64,000 nucleotides of DNA from Fimbriiglobus ruber. GTDB taxonomy: Bacteria; Planctomycetota; Planctomycetia; Gemmatales; Gemmataceae. The notes beneath the pieces were generated by a model. It was not told the DNA's origin. It did not search any database and was given only the letters and a program-made list of their open reading frames with translations. Positions 59,872-64,000 of this stretch are shown here, piece after piece (the stretch's first letter is position 1; each line of letters begins with the position of its first letter). The DNA lies in contig NZ_NIDE01000005.1 in the NCBI RefSeq assembly GCF_002197845.1, positions 558,001 through 622,000 on the forward strand. Direction: 5' to 3'. The position numbers were made by a program, and so were the translations under genes.

Positions 59872-60237
59872 ATGAACGGAAGTGGCGATATGGGAAGATT
59901 TGAACTTGAGCAGGCAATAAAGGAGGTCGATGTGGCAATCTCCGTCATGAAAGACCGTCATCGGCAGGAGCTTGCCCCGGAAGAAGCAAAACGCCGCGAG
60001 CTAAAACACCAGCTTGGCGTTCTGTACTCAGGCATCAACATTGGAGATATTCTGGAAGACGCCAAGGGGCGGAAAGTGCTGGTGACTTCGGTGTTCGCCA
60101 CATGGCATGGCTCATGGGAAACACGAGGGCAGAACATTCTGAAAGACGGAAGCAGGGGCGAGTTCAGAGAAGTCCACAATTACCAAGGATTCAGGAAAAT
60201 TGCAGACCAAGGGACGAGGGAATCGGACAACGCATGA
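59872..60237 (+). CDS. Hypothetical protein
   Basis: 121 residues. N-terminal helical coiled coil (LEQAIKEVDVAISVMKDRHR), then a beta domain (SGINIGDILEDAKGRKVLVT). ATG 59890 is an alternative start. Its stop overlaps the next gene. First gene of the second small-gene array. Confidence 0.45.
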   Translation: MNGSGDMGRFELEQAIKEVDVAISVMKDRHRQELAPEEAKRRELKHQLGVLYSGINIGDILEDAKGRKVLVTSVFATWHGSWETRGQNILKDGSRGEFREVHNYQGFRKIADQGTRESDNA

Positions 60238-60428
60238 CCGCCGACGAACTCCGCGACCTTATGACGGAGTACGGCTGGACGCAGCGCGACCTCGCCCGCC
60301 TCCTTCCCCTACTCACGCCCAAGAGCACCCGCATCATTCGGTACTGGTTATCTGGGGAGCGAAAGATACGCCCTCTTGTGGCAGAGCGAATCCGGTCTCT
60401 GGCTGCTGAGGTGGGGAGGGCACCATGA
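60234..60428 (+). CDS. Small HTH DNA-binding protein
   Basis: 64 residues, start overlapping the previous stop (ATGA). DELRDLMTEYGWTQRDLARL then TPKSTRIIRYWLSGERKIRP is an HTH, similar to the protein at 48279. Likely the regulator of this array. Confidence 0.6.
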   Translation: MTADELRDLMTEYGWTQRDLARLLPLLTPKSTRIIRYWLSGERKIRPLVAERIRSLAAEVGRAP

Positions 60429-60577
60429 CTAATCTCCGTGATTTACCCGTGAGCCAGCTTCGGCTATTGGCCAAGCACCTTTTGTGGAAGTGTGACCGGT
60501 TCCATGCCGCGGCGAGGTGGTTGCTCCTGATCTGCTGCCTTGAAGCCGTTGTAATTGTGTGCCTGATTCTGCGATGA
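60425..60577 (+). CDS. Small membrane protein
   Basis: 50 residues, start overlapping the previous stop (ATGA). C-terminal transmembrane segment (AARWLLLICCLEAVVIVCLI). Unknown role. Confidence 0.4.
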   Translation: MTNLRDLPVSQLRLLAKHLLWKCDRFHAAARWLLLICCLEAVVIVCLILR

Positions 60578-60795
60578 CTTCCTCTTCAGTTCTCTCCAGC
60601 ACGCAACAAATCAGCCTTTCTCCAGCGGAAGTTGAACGCGGCGTCATCCGGCGTGCGCTTCGCCAAGCAGAAAAGCCGCTTTCCGCAAGCGGAAGCCTTC
60701 AGCTTTTCCACTTGCCCCGGAAGCCTATGCCGCGTTCCAGCACTTCCTCGAAAGGCTCGATTGGCGAGCCGGAAACAGAAGGAGAAAGAGCATGA
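60574..60795 (+). CDS. Hypothetical protein
   Basis: 73 residues, start overlapping the previous stop and stop overlapping the next start. Low complexity with Ser, Arg and Pro. Reading frame is open and coupled, but the composition makes it only moderately convincing. Confidence 0.35.
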   Translation: MTSSSVLSSTQQISLSPAEVERGVIRRALRQAEKPLSASGSLQLFHLPRKPMPRSSTSSKGSIGEPETEGERA

Positions 60796-61055
60796 CAAAC
60801 GGACCAGCACACAAAATTCGTATCGGCTCACTGCAATCAACGATCTGGCGAAACCTCGCAGAGCGAGGCAACTGGTACAGCGTCAAGCTCACACGCGGTT
60901 TCAAAACCGAAGAAGGCTGGCGCGAGACGGATAACCTTGGCAGCGACGATTTGCTCCCAGCGGCGAAGCTGCTCGACCTTGCTCACACCTGGATATTGCA
61001 CCAGCTCGCGGCAGATTCCAAAGGCCGCAAGGAATCCCAGCAAAACGTGAAGTAA
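60792..61055 (+). CDS. Conserved hypothetical protein of planctomycete small-gene arrays
   Basis: 87 residues. Core KIRIGSLQSTIWRN, WYSVKLTRGFKTEEGWRETD and DLLPAAKLLDLAHTWILHQL looks like a compact alpha/beta fold found in planctomycete proteins. Start overlaps the previous stop. Function unknown. Confidence 0.6.
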   Translation: MTNGPAHKIRIGSLQSTIWRNLAERGNWYSVKLTRGFKTEEGWRETDNLGSDDLLPAAKLLDLAHTWILHQLAADSKGRKESQQNVK

Positions 61056-61113
61056 CTCAACCGGGCGGGGCCATGACGGTCTCGCCCACAAACTAACAGA
61101 AGAAAGGAATCTT

Positions 61114-61503
61114 ATGGGTCTAGATATGTATTTGCAGGGAGAAGCGTTTTTCACTTTTGAACATCCAAATCGCTCACTTAAGCCATTTCCGAAGCAGAGT
61201 GAAATGTACCAACTCGGCTACTGGCGGAAGCACCCCAACCTCCACGGCTTCATCGTCGAGACATTTGCCAATGCAGTGGACGACTGCAAAGAAATCGAGC
61301 TGACAGCTTCTGATCTTAGGCGAATTGTGCAGGCAATAAAGGAGCGTCAACTCCCGGAGACAACAGGCTTCTTTTTCGGAAAAAGCGATCCTACTCCCGA
61401 GCAAACCGGAGAGGACATCAAGATTTTCGAGGCCGCCATCGTCTGGTTAGAGAGCCAAGAACTGGCCGTCTGGCGATCGGTCAGCTATCGCGCAAGCTGG
61501 TAA
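61114..61503 (+). CDS. Phage-type conserved hypothetical protein
   Basis: 129 residues beginning MGLDMYLQG, a start shared by a phage-type family. YQLGYWRKHPNLHGFIVETF and LPETTGFFFGKS are typical blocks. AAAGGAATC precedes the ATG. Function not known. Confidence 0.6.
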   Translation: MGLDMYLQGEAFFTFEHPNRSLKPFPKQSEMYQLGYWRKHPNLHGFIVETFANAVDDCKEIELTASDLRRIVQAIKERQLPETTGFFFGKSDPTPEQTGEDIKIFEAAIVWLESQELAVWRSVSYRASW

Positions 61504-61579
61504 TCAACCGTGCGGCTCAGGGATGGGTCGCCCACCATTGAAAGGAATCAACCATGATCCGAGAGGAAACACCAGCCTT

Positions 61580-61687
61580 ATGACCCGCCCGGTCCAAGTT
61601 ACTCCTCAGGACATCGCCAACGCCACCCGTCGTTCCGAAGCCTCGATTCGCTTCCAGAGGGTGGGCGACGTGATTTCGGTCAAGTGA
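61580..61687 (+). CDS. Possible small protein
   Basis: 35 residues: MTRPVQVTPQDIANATRRSE then ASIRFQRVGDVISVK. No ribosome site beyond GAGAGGAAAC 13 bases upstream. Overlaps the convergent hemerythrin gene by 8 bases. Low confidence. Confidence 0.25.
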   Translation: MTRPVQVTPQDIANATRRSEASIRFQRVGDVISVK

Positions 61688-62240
61688 CCCGCTTCGGCAA
61701 CTTGGGAGCCTTCCGCTTGGCGGCTTGAGCGGGGGAATCACCCTTGCCCTTTACGGCCTTGACCATGACCTCTTCACCAACCGGCGGCACGCCGTCGGCC
61801 AGCAGCTTTTCCTTGCGAGCCTTCATCTTCTCCCTGAGGGCTTCAAAGTCGATCTTCACCCCCTTGGCCTTGGGGAGCATCTTGTTTTCTTCTTCCTTGA
61901 TGTGGTGTCGGACGTTCTCGGACAGCACGTGGAACTTCGCGTCGAAATGACTTTCCGAGCCGTCCATCGCGTCGAGTTCCGCGATCAGGAGTTTGGCCAC
62001 GTGATGCTCCTCGTCCGCCTCGTTCATGATCTCCTTGCCGATCGGCTTGCGGACGGCCGGGTAGAATATCTCCTCTTCAATCGCCGCGTGAACCTTCAGT
62101 TCGGTGAGCGCCGCGCGGACAATCTTCTTCTTGGCAGCCCGGTTCGTGGCTTTCGCGAACTGGTCGAAGAGTTCCTTAACCCGCGCGTGGTCTTCTTTCA
62201 GCAGGGAGACGGCCGGGTTGGACTTCAGGAAATCGAGCAT
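61680..62240 (-). CDS. Hemerythrin-domain protein
   Basis: 186 residues. Hemerythrin ligands are visible: LLKEDHARVKELFDQF, VHAAIEEEIFYPAVR, DEEHHVAKLLIAELD and NVRHHIKEEENKMLPKAK, giving a di-iron four-helix bundle. A basic tail follows. Likely an oxygen- or iron-related stress protein. Confidence 0.9.
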   Translation of the reverse strand: MLDFLKSNPAVSLLKEDHARVKELFDQFAKATNRAAKKKIVRAALTELKVHAAIEEEIFYPAVRKPIGKEIMNEADEEHHVAKLLIAELDAMDGSESHFDAKFHVLSENVRHHIKEEENKMLPKAKGVKIDFEALREKMKARKEKLLADGVPPVGEEVMVKAVKGKGDSPAQAAKRKAPKLPKRVT

Positions 62241-62298
62241 AAGGCTTCTACCTCATTGGGAGCGGCTGAAGCAACGTGCCGGAGCTGGAAGCAAGGCA

Positions 62299-62751
62299 CT
62301 ATTTCGCGCCGCTTTTGGCGTGGCCGAAAACACGCGAAAGCAACCGCTTCAGGATCGAGCGGTCGTCCTCGGCGTGAGGTCGAACTAACCCGTCCAACTG
62401 ATCCACTACTTCGTGCGAATCGACGGGTTTGGTGAACTGAAGGTCGAACCCCGCATCGACCGCCTTTTCGAGGTGGCCATAGTCCCCATACGCAGTCATG
62501 GTGGCAAAAATAGGCGGATTGTCAGCGAACTTCTCCCGTATTTGTCGGGCAAGCTCGTATCCGTCCATGCCGGGCATGTTGATGTCGAGGAGGCAGGCTT
62601 CGGGGTGGAACGTCTCGCACATCGCCAGGGCGCTGGGGCCGTCGAAGCAAGACCTGACATCCAGCCCGGAGAAACTAAGCAACTGGGCCATCGTCTCCGC
62701 CGAGTCGCAATTGTCGTCCACGACCAGGACGCGGTATTTCTTGTCAGACAT
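62299..62751 (-). CDS. Stand-alone response regulator
   Basis: 150 residues from ATG 62751 (GGGAG upstream). KYRVLVVDDNCDSAETMAQL, Asp56 in LLDINMPGMDG, FATMTAYGDYGHLEKAV and LQFTKPVDSHEVVDQL. Only a receiver. Resembles the regulator at 55898, so both may be partners of the hybrid kinase. Confidence 0.85.
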   Translation of the reverse strand: MSDKKYRVLVVDDNCDSAETMAQLLSFSGLDVRSCFDGPSALAMCETFHPEACLLDINMPGMDGYELARQIREKFADNPPIFATMTAYGDYGHLEKAVDAGFDLQFTKPVDSHEVVDQLDGLVRPHAEDDRSILKRLLSRVFGHAKSGAK

Positions 62752-62806
62752 AATGGCTCCCAGGAAGATGGATGCGTTTGGGAGCAAATCACGTACCGAA
62801 GGGTGG

Positions 62807-63454
62807 TTAGCTCCGGCCAGTCAGGAGGTCGATCACCCAGCATCCCCTCACGTGAAATCCCGGTTCGCGGCAGTGTCCCAGTACTTGGTCGTCGCAGCAA
62901 TTGGCGTCCTGGAGGGCGTCGGCCAGGATCGGCATCAGGGAGAAATCCTGGGATTCGTACATTTGCGTGGCCAAGGCGATGGCTGTGGAGGTGAGCCATG
63001 TGGGGTCGAAGATAACGGGGCGGAAAGGATTACCGAAGATGTCGCGGATTAAGTTAATTTGGGCTTTTTCTTCAACTTTTGTATCAGAGGCCCGAGCAGC
63101 GTGGGAAGCAACTGCCACGGCGTTGATGACGAAGCTGCTTTTCGGCGTAAGGGTGAGGATCCTGTAAGCTGCCATTCCAGGGTGGTGGTCGATGTCCCCG
63201 ACGTAAAACTGGTCGGGGTCGCCGGCCGCTTCCCTGGCGGCGCGGAAAACGTCATAGTATTCCTTCTCGTCGACCGGTTGCTCGATGTGGCGTTCGATCA
63301 TTTCCACGGCCATTCGGCTGGCTGGCTCCAGGATTAGTGGCCAGATTCGTCGGCAGCAATGGGTGGAAAACAGCATCAGCTTCCGATTGCTGGTTTTTAG
63401 GAATTCCAGCATCGGGGTTGGATCGGCCGCAGGTAGCCACTCCTCTTCCGTCAC
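62807..63454 (-). CDS. Gemmata-type repeat-family protein
   Basis: 215 residues. EEEWLPAADPTPMLEFLKTS, FSTHCCRRIWPLILE, then IFGNPFRPVIFDPTWLTSTA, LMPILADALQDANCCDDQVL and HVRGCWVIDLLTG are the core blocks of a planctomycete-specific family of unknown function, often in tandem. Next to a paralogue at the right edge. Confidence 0.8.
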   Translation of the reverse strand: MTEEEWLPAADPTPMLEFLKTSNRKLMLFSTHCCRRIWPLILEPASRMAVEMIERHIEQPVDEKEYYDVFRAAREAAGDPDQFYVGDIDHHPGMAAYRILTLTPKSSFVINAVAVASHAARASDTKVEEKAQINLIRDIFGNPFRPVIFDPTWLTSTAIALATQMYESQDFSLMPILADALQDANCCDDQVLGHCREPGFHVRGCWVIDLLTGRS

Positions 63455-63457
63455 GGA

Positions 63458-64000
63458 TTAGCCCATCCCCAGCAAGAGGTCAATCGCCCAGCAGCCTCTC
63501 GCATGAACCTTTTCGGTGCGGCAGTGGTTCAGGAGGCCGGGGTCGTCGCAGCCTGATTCTTCTAAAGCGTCAGCGAGGGTCGGGAGCCGGTCGAAAGCGC
63601 GGTCGGCGTAAATGCCCTGGGCAACGGCGAGGACCGTGGGCGTCTGCCAAGAAGGATCGAGGGATACGGGATGGAAGGGATTCCCATAGATGCAGCGCAC
63701 GAGCTTGCAAAATGCTTCCAGCTCCGTGTGCCATCTGGCTCCGCCCGTGATGGCAAGTTCGGCCACGTCTTCCCACGCTGGCTTGGTTTTATTCGAGTCA
63801 TTGGGTATTTCCCAATTGCCGACATCTTTTCCGGCCACCCAAAAACAGGCACCCTTCCCGAAATAATGATGCAGGTCGAGGTTCCGCACATACTTTTGCG
63901 ACTCCCGGCACGCCGTCCGCGCCTCCGCCTCTGCCTCCGCCAGTTCAGCATCGGTGGCCGCACCGTCCGCAAATTGCTCGGCGACGAGTACCGCCCGGCG
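63458..64000 (-). CDS. Gemmata-type repeat-family protein, 5' end outside window
   Basis: 180 residues visible; the frame is open to the right edge. Upstream codons read RRAVLVAEQFADGAATDAEL, matching the family, so the true start is beyond 64000. YGNPFHPVSLDPSWQTPTVL, LPTLADALEESGCDDPGLLN and HARGCWAIDLLLGMG mirror the neighbour at 62807. Tandem duplication is likely. Confidence 0.8.
   Translation of the reverse strand, partial: RRAVLVAEQFADGAATDAELAEAEAEARTACRESQKYVRNLDLHHYFGKGACFWVAGKDVGNWEIPNDSNKTKPAWEDVAELAITGGARWHTELEAFCKLVRCIYGNPFHPVSLDPSWQTPTVLAVAQGIYADRAFDRLPTLADALEESGCDDPGLLNHCRTEKVHARGCWAIDLLLGMG

Noticed and set aside
61725-62435. 236-residue + strand ORF across hemerythrin gene
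   Set aside because: Antisense of clear hemerythrin motifs; shadow.

Overview
The window reads as DNA of a high-GC planctomycete, most likely of the Gemmataceae. This rests on protein family content (tandem genes of a Gemmata-type repeat family at the right edge, DUF3072, DUF892, an IS family of planctomycete character) and on strongly GC-biased codon use. It is an inference from sequence alone. No rRNA genes or CRISPR arrays were seen. Three ISs can be bounded exactly from their terminal repeats and target duplications.

Layout. (1) 1-24.4 kb is the late region of a contractile-tailed phage, almost entirely on the + strand: DUF2213 protease/scaffold (cut by the window edge), Gp24-like cement protein, major capsid protein, DUF4054 and neck proteins, DUF3383 tail sheath, tube, a frameshifted tail-assembly chaperone, tape measure with a lysozyme domain, Dit-like protein, plug, hub, Gp138 spike, gp25-like wedge, baseplate J, DUF2612, fibres, then lysis genes. 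Accessory genes sit among them: two free-standing HNH endonucleases, a superinfection-immunity-like membrane protein on the opposite strand, and a short Tad2 (DUF2829)-like anti-Thoeris candidate. (2) 25.1-27.4 kb is an AT-richer island with an IS1595-type transposase, two tRNA genes on the minus strand (one class II with a UUA anticodon, i.e. an ochre-suppressor type) and small phage-like genes. (3) At 27.57 kb lies a tRNA-Phe-like 3' fragment, a probable attachment-site remnant, followed by a tyrosine recombinase and an excisionase-like gene.

(4) 29.3-35.6 kb is a minus-strand operon wrecked by three ISs. One 298-codon gene carries two of them and a methyltransferase-like gene carries the third. 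Excising each IS with one target-site copy restores the reading frame exactly in every case. (5) 35.7-43.4 kb continues as a minus-strand element with small genes, a VirD4/TraG-type coupling ATPase and a ParB-like protein, followed on the + strand by an XRE-type regulator and a conserved hypothetical. (6) 43.6-46.9 kb holds chromosomal or stress-type genes (DUF892, RRM protein, DUF2383, HAD hydrolase). (7) 46.9-51.9 kb is a tight + strand array of very small genes with stop/start overlaps, including two HTH proteins and a J-domain protein. (8) 52-64 kb is mostly ordinary chromosome: Tat-exported hydrolase, YihY/BrkB membrane protein, response regulators, hybrid histidine kinase, hemerythrin. 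A second small-gene array at 59.9-61.7 kb interrupts it.

A recurring oddity is that six genes need a one-base (-1) shift to give full-length products. One (tail-assembly chaperone) is a known programmed frameshift and two are transposases where frameshifting is common. The other three (DUF4054, tape measure, baseplate plug) may be decay, assembly error or unreported recoding.
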